This document shows, in pieces, positions 51,255-58,710 of a stretch of DNA of 64,000 nt. The translations under genes and the position numbers were made by a program. Origin of the DNA: Arthrobacter sp. NicSoilB8 (GTDB taxonomy: Bacteria > Actinomycetota > Actinomycetes > Actinomycetales > Micrococcaceae); contig NZ_AP024655.1 in assembly GCF_019977355.1 (NCBI RefSeq), forward strand, positions 4,836,001-4,900,000, written 5' to 3'. Each line of letters starts with the position of its first letter. The stretch's first letter is position 1. The notes beneath the pieces are model-generated. The model was not told where the DNA came from. It made no database searches and worked only from the letters and a program-made list of their open reading frames with translations.

Positions 51255-52145
51255 CTACACGTCCCGCTTCTTGAGCAGGATCCCGGCCAGAAGCACGGGG
51301 ATAACCACCCAGGCACCCAGGACCAGGCCGGCCTGCCAGGCTTCCAGGGTGTCCGGGACATGGTTCAGGGCGGTCAGCGGATCCACGGTGTTGCCGGGCA
51401 GGTACTTGCGGGCTTCGACAAAGAAGTCGCCCGGAATGAGCTGAAAGGCAATCGGGGCGACGAAGAACAGGCCGACCAGGCTCATGATGCCGCCCGCGGA
51501 GTTCCGGATCAGGGTGCCCAGGGCCAGGCCGATCGCCGCGACTGCTGCGACGTAGATGCTGTTGACGAGGAGCATCTTGACCGACTGTGAGCTGCCCAGG
51601 TCCAGGGCGAGGCCGTAGTTATCCAGGATCGGCACCGACACGAACCCGGCGGCCAGGGCGGACGCGGCGGTCACGACGAACGAGGTCAGCACCACCACCA
51701 CGAGCTTGGCCGCGAACGCGGGGATGCGCTTGGGCACGGCCGCGAACGTGGACCGGGCCATGCCGGTGGTGAATTCCGAACTCATCAGCAGCACGCCGAG
51801 CGAGCCGAGGATCAGCTGGGCGAAGGCGATGCCGGAGGTCGGGACGCCGACGGCGAGGTCCCCGCCCTGCGCCGCCATCCTGGCGGCCGCCTCCGGATCC
51901 CGGCCCGCGGCCTCGGAGAACTGACCGGTCCCCCAGGCCGAGAGGGCACCGAACCCCACCATGACGATCACCGTGGAGCCGAGCAGGATCAGCGTGGAGA
52001 GCAGGGTGCGGAACTTGATGAATTCGGAGTTGAGGACCCTCAGGAAGGTGGGGCCGGGGCCGGAACTGGTGCCGTTTCCGGAGCGCTGCATGCGGGGTTC
52101 CGCGTCTCGGGGGGACGGCGTGGATTCAACGGTTGTGGAGCTCAT
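51255..52145 (-). CDS. ABC transporter permease (ABC-2 type)
   Basis: 296 residues with six transmembrane segments: FRTLLSTLILLGSTVIVMVG, FAQLILGSLGVLLMSSEFTT, LVVVVLTSFVVTAASALAAG and more. SSEFTTGMARSTFAAVPKR is the conserved coupling region of ABC-2 exporters of this kind. Preceded by its ATPase gene with a 3-nt gap; followed by a kinase/regulator pair. Substrate unknown; such modules often expel antimicrobial peptides or lipids. Confidence 0.87.
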   Translation of the reverse strand: MSSTTVESTPSPRDAEPRMQRSGNGTSSGPGPTFLRVLNSEFIKFRTLLSTLILLGSTVIVMVGFGALSAWGTGQFSEAAGRDPEAAARMAAQGGDLAVGVPTSGIAFAQLILGSLGVLLMSSEFTTGMARSTFAAVPKRIPAFAAKLVVVVLTSFVVTAASALAAGFVSVPILDNYGLALDLGSSQSVKMLLVNSIYVAAVAAIGLALGTLIRNSAGGIMSLVGLFFVAPIAFQLIPGDFFVEARKYLPGNTVDPLTALNHVPDTLEAWQAGLVLGAWVVIPVLLAGILLKKRDV

Positions 52146-52148
52146 GGC

Positions 52149-53090
52149 TTAGTTGCCTCCGGCTTCGACGGGAACGGTGCCCGCGGTGATCAGCGAATGG
52201 TATTCGACCTCATCCTTGGTCAGTTCCATGTAGGCCTCCTCGAGGCTGGCCTGGAGCGGGGTGAGTTCGTAGATCATGACGTGGTTTTCCAGCGCCACGG
52301 TGGCAATCTGCCGCGGGTCCAGCCCCATGACTTCGAGGAGTTCCCGTTCCTGGACCTCCACCGAGACACCGGTTCCGGCCAGCAGCTGCATGAGCCGGTC
52401 CGGCTGGTCGGTCCGGACCCGTGTGCGGCCCTGGCCCTTGCCGGTGATGATCTCCTGGATCGGGGCGTCCGCGATGATCCTGCCGCGGCCGATCACGATC
52501 AGGTGGTCCGCCGTGACGGCCATTTCGCTCATGAGGTGGCTGGAGAGGAACACCGTGCGGCCCTCGGAGGCCAGGTATTTCACGAGGTTGCGGACCCACA
52601 CCACCCCCTCCGGGTCAAGACCGTTGACGGGCTCGTCGAGGATGACGGTCTGCGGGTCGCCCAGGAGGGCCGCGGCGATGCCCAGCCGCTGGCCCATGCC
52701 GAGGGAGAAGCCGCCCACTTTCTTCTTGGCCACCTCGGCCAGCCCGGTCATCTCGATGACGTCGTGGACGCGCTTCTTGGGGATGCTGTGCGTCGCGGCC
52801 ATGGCCAGCAGATGGTTGTAGGCGGAGCGGCTCGTGTGGACGGCCTTCGCGTCCAGCAGCGCGCCGACGTCGCGCAGCGGGGCGGTGTGCCCGGTGAGCG
52901 GAGATCCGTTGACGGTCACGGAGCCCGACGTCGGCCGGTCCAGTCCCATGATCATGCGCATGGTGGTGGACTTGCCGGCCCCGTTGGGGCCCAGGAAGCC
53001 GGTGACCCGGCCGGCTTCGACAGTGAAGTTGACGCCGGCGACGGCGGTCTTGTCGCCGTAAACCTTGGTCAGGCCTCGTGCTTCGATCAT
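52149..53090 (-). CDS. ABC transporter ATP-binding protein
   Basis: 313 residues. Walker A GPNGAGKST (~35-43), a modified signature FSLGMGQRLGIA in place of LSGGQ (common in this subfamily), Walker B TVILDEPVNGLDPEG and the H-loop FLSSHLMSEM are all present. The C-terminal ~90 residues (RVRTDQPDRLMQLLAGTGVS) form the regulatory extension of CcmA/NatA-like proteins. First gene of a four-gene unit: ATPase, permease, kinase, regulator. Confidence 0.93.
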   Translation of the reverse strand: MIEARGLTKVYGDKTAVAGVNFTVEAGRVTGFLGPNGAGKSTTMRMIMGLDRPTSGSVTVNGSPLTGHTAPLRDVGALLDAKAVHTSRSAYNHLLAMAATHSIPKKRVHDVIEMTGLAEVAKKKVGGFSLGMGQRLGIAAALLGDPQTVILDEPVNGLDPEGVVWVRNLVKYLASEGRTVFLSSHLMSEMAVTADHLIVIGRGRIIADAPIQEIITGKGQGRTRVRTDQPDRLMQLLAGTGVSVEVQERELLEVMGLDPRQIATVALENHVMIYELTPLQASLEEAYMELTKDEVEYHSLITAGTVPVEAGGN

Positions 53091-53253
53091 GGAAGCGTTC
53101 CTTTGCGTAGCGGGAGATTATCCGGGGCGCCGCAGTCACGGGCCCGTCCGCACCCCACGCTACCGATGCCGGGTGCGTAATTCGCCGGTCTCAGGGATGA
53201 TTCAGGGTCGAATCAGGGTAGTCCGGGAGGATGACGCGTCCGCCGGCGTGAGC

Positions 53254-54750
53254 TCAGCCTAGCGGCGAGTAGTAGGTCAGCGCGCCGCGGCGGACGGTGA
53301 ATTCCACGCTTCGCACGCCGGGCATGACCTCGCCGTCGACGGCCAGGACCATGGGCCCGTCCCCCGGTTCCACCGTGATGCGGTCCGTTTCGGTGAGGTG
53401 GGTGATCCCGGAGCTGGCCACGGTGCCGGTGAGCACGGCCCAGAGCAGCCGCAGCCGGGCGAGCGGCTCATCGGCCGTGATCATCCGCAGGTCCAGGACG
53501 CCGTCCGCCAGCACGGGACGCACCAGCGGCGCGTGGTCACGGGGATAGTAGCGGCCGCGGCCGATGTACAGGATCCACAGCCGGTGCCTGACCCCGTTCA
53601 CGATCAGGGTGGTGGGGGTGCCCGCCGCGAAGGTCCGGAACATGGCCACCACGCCGGCCAGCGGTTTGCCCAGTGCCGGCTGGAGCTGTTCCCGCCGGCG
53701 GACCAGGTTCGGATAGAGGCCGATGCTGGCCGTATTGAGCATGCTCAGTTCAAGGTGCTCGGGGCTGTCGGGGAGCCCGCGCTCCACGCTCACGTGGCCG
53801 ACGTCGGCCACGGCAGCCTGACCGTGCGAGGCCGCCTGCACGGCCGCCTCCAGGGTGGGCGTCCCGGCGTCGCGGGCGAAGTGGTTGAGCGTTCCGCCGG
53901 GGAGCACCAACAGCGGGAGGGAATGTTCGACGGCGGCTGCCGCGGCGGCGCCGACAGTTCCGTCGCCGCCCCAGACGCCGAGGGCCGCAATGCCCTGCCG
54001 TGTCGCGACCCCGGCGATTTCGGCGGCGACGTCCTCGTTATGCCCGATTTCCTGTACATACGCCTTGGGGAATATCTTTTGCAGGGCGGCCGCGGTCTCG
54101 TCCGCGTAGGACCCGCCGAGGGTATTGATCGCGATGCAGAGCCCCTGGCCGTCGGGGAGTTCCGCGGCCCGGACTGCGTTGCGGCGGGTCTCCGGGAAAG
54201 GCGGCCGGACCGGCCACCACTTCCGCGTGACCAGGGCCGCGCCGGCGCCGATCGCCGAGCCGAACAGCACATCCGAGGGCCAGTGTGCGCCCGTGTGGAC
54301 TCGGGAGTAGGCCACCCCGGCCGCGACGGGGGCCAGCGCCGCACCCAGCCCGGGACGGACCATGCCGACGCCGAGCGCGAAGGCAACCGCGGAAGCGGAG
54401 TGGCCCGACGGCATTGACGAACTCGTCGGCTGGGGGTTGACGAAGCGGAAGACCGGAAGGTGTTCGGGCAGGGGGCGGGCCCGGGGCAGGAGGGTCTTGA
54501 AAACCAGGTTCGTGACCGCGGATGCCACGCCTTGGGCGATGAGCCCGTGCAGGGCTGCCCGGCGCGTCTTTCCGGGCACGAGGGCCATCACGCCGGCAAT
54601 GCCGAACCAAAGCTTGCCCTTGTTGGCGGCGGCGGACAGCTGGCGGAAGAACTCATCGTGGCCCCCGCCCGGCAGATTGGAGACGGCGCGCACCAGCTTG
54701 CGGTCGAATTTCGACAGGCGGCCCGGGGCCTTCCTCAGCATGGTTCGCAT
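53254..54750 (-). CDS. PAP2 phosphatase fused to diacylglycerol/lipid kinase domain
   Basis: 498 residues. The N-terminal membrane part carries all three PAP2 phosphatase motifs: KTLLPRARP, SSMPSGHSAS and SRVHTGAHWPSDVLFG (to ~170). From ~195 a DAGK/LCB5 kinase domain follows with VWGGDGTVGAAAAAAVEHSL and LPGGTLNHFARDAGTP, ending in the beta-sandwich lobe. The fusion would both dephosphorylate and phosphorylate lipids (phosphatidate, undecaprenyl or related). This bifunctional architecture is known in actinobacteria; the physiological substrate is not. Confidence 0.9.
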   Translation of the reverse strand: MRTMLRKAPGRLSKFDRKLVRAVSNLPGGGHDEFFRQLSAAANKGKLWFGIAGVMALVPGKTRRAALHGLIAQGVASAVTNLVFKTLLPRARPLPEHLPVFRFVNPQPTSSSMPSGHSASAVAFALGVGMVRPGLGAALAPVAAGVAYSRVHTGAHWPSDVLFGSAIGAGAALVTRKWWPVRPPFPETRRNAVRAAELPDGQGLCIAINTLGGSYADETAAALQKIFPKAYVQEIGHNEDVAAEIAGVATRQGIAALGVWGGDGTVGAAAAAAVEHSLPLLVLPGGTLNHFARDAGTPTLEAAVQAASHGQAAVADVGHVSVERGLPDSPEHLELSMLNTASIGLYPNLVRRREQLQPALGKPLAGVVAMFRTFAAGTPTTLIVNGVRHRLWILYIGRGRYYPRDHAPLVRPVLADGVLDLRMITADEPLARLRLLWAVLTGTVASSGITHLTETDRITVEPGDGPMVLAVDGEVMPGVRSVEFTVRRGALTYYSPLG

Positions 54751-54773
54751 TGCACCACCATACTGCCGGACAG

Positions 54774-54825
54774 GGCGTGCCGCAGGTGCGGCGCAGGGTG
54801 TCCGGCGTGCCGCAGGTCCGGCGCA
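54774..54825. repeat. Two 22-bp imperfect direct copies
   Basis: GGCGTGCCGCAGGTGCGGCG (54774 on) recurs at 54804 with one change (GGTCCGG), period 30 bp. It fills the short spacer between the MFS stop and the PAP2-kinase start. It is likely slippage; it may shape the spacer transcript but shows no standard terminator. Confidence 0.7.
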
Positions 54826-54848
54826 AGCGCAGGTGCAGCGCGGCTCCC

Positions 54849-56036
54849 TTACCTCGCGGGAAGGGACTTTGCGGCACCGGCGAGCAGCAGAGCCACCAGA
54901 ATCGGAATCCCGATCGCCAGCAGCGCGGTCCTGATCCCCGTCACATCGCCCAGGAAGCCCAGCAGGGGCGGCCCGGCGAGGAACGCGATGTAGCCCAGCG
55001 TGGACACGACGGACACCCGGGCGGCCGCCTTCCTGGGGTCATCCGCCGCGGCCGACATTCCGATCGGGAACGCCAGGGCCGCCCCGACGCCCCAGAGCAC
55101 GGCGCCGGCCGCGGCCAGCCAGATGCTACCGGCGAACACGAAGAGGCACAGGCCCGCGGCTGCCGCGGCCATGCTGGCGCGGAGAACGGCCACCCGGCCG
55201 TAGACGTCGATCGCGCGGCCGCCGAAGAAACGCATCGCGGTCATTGCCAGCACAAAGGCGGCGAACAGCAGCGCCCCCGTGGACTGTTCGGCGCCGAGGC
55301 CGTCAACCGCGGCCTTGGCAATCCAGTCGTTGCCGGCGCCCTCGGTCAAGGTGGCGCCCAGGACAACGACGCCAATCAGCAGCGTGCGGCTATCCCGCCA
55401 GGCTGACCCGCCCTTGGCATGGCCGGTGTCCCCTGCTTCGGGCAGGGCGGCGGCCAGATGGGGCAGGAAGTACCGGGGGGCCACCGCGGTCAGGACGGCG
55501 ACGACGGCGGCGATGACCAGCAGGTGTTCCGGGAGTCCGACCCCCAGGGTGGACAGGCCTGCGCCGATCAGGGCTCCGACGAAGGCCCCGCCGCTGAAGG
55601 CCGCGTGGAACTGCGGCATGATGGTGCGGCCGAGCCGGTGTTCGACGTCGGCGCCTTCGATGTTCTGGGAGACATCCCACAGTCCGACGCCGATTCCGAA
55701 GAAGAACAGGGCAATCGCCGTCCCCGGGACGGAGGCCGCCATCAGGGCCAGCGCCACGCCGACGCCGGCTGTCGCGGCAACGAGTCCGGCGCTGCGCACC
55801 GCGTTGGCCGTGCCGATCCGGCCCACGACGAACCCGGCCGTGGGGAGGGCGATCAGCGAGCCGACCGCCAGACACAGCAGCAGGGTTCCCATCTGGCCCG
55901 AGGTGATGTGCAGGATCTCCGTCACCGCGGGGATGCGGGCGGCCCAGCTGGCGAAGACCAGGCCGTTGATGCCGAAGACGAGGAAGGTGGCCCCGGCGGC
56001 GGCCTTCAGCTGGGGGCCGGTTGCGGTACTGGTCAT
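54849..56036 (-). CDS. MFS transporter (sugar/drug type)
   Basis: 395 residues with 12 transmembrane segments: ATFLVFGINGLVFASWAARI, MGTLLLCLAVGSLIALPTAG, GTAIALFFFGIGVGLWDVSQ, etc. The pattern WAARIPAVTEIL...GQMGTLLL and NIEGADVEHRLGRTIMPQFH is typical of a widespread MFS group often linked to DeoR/ROK regulators. Its ATG overlaps the DeoR stop (ATGA), so the regulator and transporter are made together. Substrate unknown, possibly a sugar derivative. Confidence 0.88.
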   Translation of the reverse strand: MTSTATGPQLKAAAGATFLVFGINGLVFASWAARIPAVTEILHITSGQMGTLLLCLAVGSLIALPTAGFVVGRIGTANAVRSAGLVAATAGVGVALALMAASVPGTAIALFFFGIGVGLWDVSQNIEGADVEHRLGRTIMPQFHAAFSGGAFVGALIGAGLSTLGVGLPEHLLVIAAVVAVLTAVAPRYFLPHLAAALPEAGDTGHAKGGSAWRDSRTLLIGVVVLGATLTEGAGNDWIAKAAVDGLGAEQSTGALLFAAFVLAMTAMRFFGGRAIDVYGRVAVLRASMAAAAAGLCLFVFAGSIWLAAAGAVLWGVGAALAFPIGMSAAADDPRKAAARVSVVSTLGYIAFLAGPPLLGFLGDVTGIRTALLAIGIPILVALLLAGAAKSLPAR

Positions 56037-56806
56037 ACGATCACTGCTTCCACCGAGTGTTGGGCGAGTTGGGCAAGTTCTTCCGTACTGAGCTGCCGGT
56101 CCGTCACGATGGCATCCACGGCGTCCAAGGATGCCACGAGGGCGACGGCACTGGCATTCCATTTGGACCCGGCACAGGCGACGATCACCCTGGCCGCGGA
56201 TTCGAGGCCGGCGCGCTTCACGGCGGCGTCGTCGAGATCGTGGGCCAGGAGTCCGTCTTTGAGGTTTACGGCGCAGGGCGTGACCACCGCGGCGTCGAAA
56301 CGCAGCGAGCGGATATTGGCTTCCGTCATCGGCCCGCGAAAGGACAGTTCACCCGGGACGAGGCTGCCGCCGGGCATCAGGACGTCGGGGCGGCGCCCCG
56401 CCGTCGGGTCATCCGGGGACAGTGCGGTGACGGCACGCAGCGACATTGGCATGATGGTCATCTCACGCTGGCGCAGCTGGCGGGCGATCTCCGTGGCCGT
56501 CGTGCCGCTGTCCAGCCAGACATGTCCCCTGTCCTGGAGCAGGGCCGCGACACCCGCGGCGATGCGTACCTTGGCGGCGTGGTCCTCCAGCTCGCGTTGC
56601 CCGTATTCCGGGTTCTCGCCGCTGAATACCAAGCTTCTGGCTCCGCCGTGTACCCTCCGGAGCACGCCGTGGAGCGCCAGGACGTCGAGGTCGCGCCGGA
56701 TCGTGGCCCCCGATGCGCCGCAGGCGGTCATCAGTTCGTCCACCGTCACATGCTCCCGGCTGCGCAGCAGTTCGCCGATCAGGCGGTGCCGCTCGTCAGT
56801 GCTCAT
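56033..56806 (-). CDS. DeoR-family transcriptional repressor
   Basis: About 257 residues. The N-terminal helix-turn-helix has the DeoR signature HVTVDELMTACGASGATIRR, DLDVLALHGVLRRVHGGARS. The C-terminal sugar-phosphate-binding domain includes VWLDSGTTATEIARQL, SFRGPMTEANIRSLRFDAAV and IVACAGSKWNASAVA. ATG 56806 is chosen; a TTG at 56812 is also in frame. It probably represses its own operon with the MFS gene, using the palindrome just upstream. Confidence 0.9.
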   Translation of the reverse strand: MSTDERHRLIGELLRSREHVTVDELMTACGASGATIRRDLDVLALHGVLRRVHGGARSLVFSGENPEYGQRELEDHAAKVRIAAGVAALLQDRGHVWLDSGTTATEIARQLRQREMTIMPMSLRAVTALSPDDPTAGRRPDVLMPGGSLVPGELSFRGPMTEANIRSLRFDAAVVTPCAVNLKDGLLAHDLDDAAVKRAGLESAARVIVACAGSKWNASAVALVASLDAVDAIVTDRQLSTEELAQLAQHSVEAVIV

Positions 56807-56825
56807 GCTCAAACGCTAACACTTT

Positions 56826-56841
56826 GTGATCATTTAATCAC
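56826..56841. promoter_or_regulatory. Candidate DeoR operator
   Basis: GTGAT-N6-ATCAC is a perfect inverted repeat in an A/T-rich patch 20 nt upstream of the deoR-like start, overlapping where its promoter should be. DeoR/GlpR regulators commonly bind such short A/T-rich inverted repeats, so autoregulation is a reasonable inference. Confidence 0.5.
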
Positions 56842-56870
56842 CAATTGCGCAGCCACAGCGTGGCCGGAAC

Positions 56871-56937
56871 AGCAACGCGGGGTCAGATACGGCCCGTAAC
56901 CTCCCCCGGAATGGACCGTATCTGACCCCGCGTTGCT
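56871..56937. repeat. Long palindromic element, copy 2 (family AGCAACGCGGGGTCA)
   Basis: Perfect 22-bp arms at 56871-56892 and 56916-56937 (23 bp when the flanking C/G pair is counted) surround a 23-nt centre. The outer 15 bp equal copy 1 at 18758. The next positions differ (GATACGG here, TTTACGG there), yet both arms changed together, so pairing is preserved. It lies between the ABC-F stop and the deoR-like promoter; no T-run follows on either strand. Confidence 0.9.
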
Positions 56938-56958
56938 GTGTGGACTCCGTGCTGCGGC

Positions 56959-58641
56959 CTAGCGGGCGCGTTCGACGCGCTTTTCGTCCCAGACCGGTTC
57001 GGCCGATTCGTAGACCTTGCCGTCGGAACCGAAGACCAGGAAGCGGTCGAAGGTGCGGGCGAACCAGCGGTCGTGGGTGACCGCCAGGACGGTGCCCTCG
57101 AAGTGGTCGATCGCCCGTTCCAGCGCCTCGGCCGAGTGCAGGTCCAGGTTGTCCGTGGGCTCGTCGAGCAGCAGCAGGGTGGCCCCGGAGAGCTGGAGGA
57201 GCAGGATCTGGAAGCGTGCCTGCTGGCCGCCGGAGAGGGATTCGTACTTCTGCTCGGACTGCCCGGCGAGGCCGTAGCCGTCCAGGGCGCCGGCGGCGGC
57301 TTCGCGGCCCAGCCCGGAGCGGTGCTCGTCGCCCCGGTGCAGGATCTCCAGCAGGGTCTTGCCCAGCAGGTCGGGCCGGACGTGGGTCTGGGCGAAGAAG
57401 CCGGGCCGGATCCGGGCGCCGAGTTTCACGGTGCCCTCGTGCGGGACCTCCGCGATCTCGACGTCGGAGACCGGCAGGTGTTCCCGCTCCGGATCGGTGC
57501 CGCCGGTGGCGAGCAGGCGCAGGAAGTGGCTCTTGCCCGAACCGTTGGATCCGAGGACGCCCACCCGGTCGCCAAACCAGATCTCGGTGGAGAACGGCTT
57601 CATGAGGCCCGTTAGTTCCAGCTTTTCGGCCACGATGGCGCGCTTGGCGGTGCGTCCGCCCTTCAGCCGCATCTTTACGTTCTGCTCGATGGGCAGGGCC
57701 TCGGGCGGGCCGGCCTCGAGGAACTTCGCGAGCCGGGTCTGGGCGGCGTGGTACCGGTTGGCCATGTCGGAGCGGAAAGCGGCCTTGTTCTTGTACATGT
57801 TGACGAGTTCCTTGAGCTTCACGTGCTCCTCGTCCCAGCGCTTGCGCAGCTCCTCGAAGCGCGCGTTCCGATCCGCGCGGGCGTCAACGTAGGAGCCGAA
57901 CCCGCCGCCGTGGACCCAGGCGCCGGCTCCGTTGATGCCGGGTTCCAGCGTGACGATGCGGCCCGCGGCGTTGTTGAGTAGTTCGCGGTCGTGGCTGATG
58001 AAGAACACGGTCTTTTTCGACTCGTTGAGCTTGGCCTCGAGCCAGCGCTTGCCCGGGACGTCAAGGTAGTTGTCCGGCTCGTCAAGGAGCAGCAGTTCAT
58101 CGGGTCCGGCGAAGAGGGCCTCGAGGACCAGCCGTTTCTGCTCGCCGCCGGAGAGGCTCGACGCCGGGCGGTGCTGGGCGCGGTCGAACGGCAGGCCAAG
58201 GGCCGCCATGCAGACCTCATCCCAGACGGTCTCGACGTCATAGCCGCCCGCGTCGCCCCAGTCCACGATCGCCTGGGCGTAGTCCATCTGGGTGGGCTCG
58301 TCGTCGTGCTCCATCATGGCGAGCTCCGCCTCGTCCACGGCACGCGCGGCGGCGGCCAGGGCCGGCGGGGCCGCGGAAACCAGGAGGTCGCGGACCGTGG
58401 AGTCGTCCCGGACCTGGCCCACGAACTGGCGCATGATCCCCATGTTGCCGGAGCGGCCGATCACGCCTTCATCGGGAACGAGATCGCCGGAAATGATCCG
58501 GAACAGTGTGGTCTTGCCGGTTCCGTTCGGCCCGATCAGCGCCGTCTTGGTGCCGTCCGGGACCTTGAATGTCACCCCGTTGAGCAGCTGGGTGCCGTCG
58601 GAGAGGAAGTAGTCGATGCCGGAAACGTCAATATGAGCCAC
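56959..58641 (-). CDS. ABC-F family ATPase (ribosome-associated type)
   Basis: 560 residues with two ABC domains and no membrane segments. Domain 1: Walker A IGPNGTGKTT, signature SSLSGGEQKRL, Walker B LLLLDEPDNYLD. A charged linker follows (~245-330, KRWDEEHVKLKELVNMYKNK). Domain 2: GSNGSGKSH, ESLSGGQQARF, LLLLDEPTDNLD. ABC-F proteins act on ribosomes, either in translation control or antibiotic resistance. The class cannot be fixed here, though the linker is moderate in length. GTG 58641 start after GGGAAGA. Confidence 0.93.
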   Translation of the reverse strand: MAHIDVSGIDYFLSDGTQLLNGVTFKVPDGTKTALIGPNGTGKTTLFRIISGDLVPDEGVIGRSGNMGIMRQFVGQVRDDSTVRDLLVSAAPPALAAAARAVDEAELAMMEHDDEPTQMDYAQAIVDWGDAGGYDVETVWDEVCMAALGLPFDRAQHRPASSLSGGEQKRLVLEALFAGPDELLLLDEPDNYLDVPGKRWLEAKLNESKKTVFFISHDRELLNNAAGRIVTLEPGINGAGAWVHGGGFGSYVDARADRNARFEELRKRWDEEHVKLKELVNMYKNKAAFRSDMANRYHAAQTRLAKFLEAGPPEALPIEQNVKMRLKGGRTAKRAIVAEKLELTGLMKPFSTEIWFGDRVGVLGSNGSGKSHFLRLLATGGTDPEREHLPVSDVEIAEVPHEGTVKLGARIRPGFFAQTHVRPDLLGKTLLEILHRGDEHRSGLGREAAAGALDGYGLAGQSEQKYESLSGGQQARFQILLLQLSGATLLLLDEPTDNLDLHSAEALERAIDHFEGTVLAVTHDRWFARTFDRFLVFGSDGKVYESAEPVWDEKRVERAR

Positions 58642-58710
58642 GCGTTCAATCTTCCCACGGTCTTCCGGCAGCCTCCCCGCGGTCCGGCGGCGCCGACTTT
58701 TCGGGATCGC

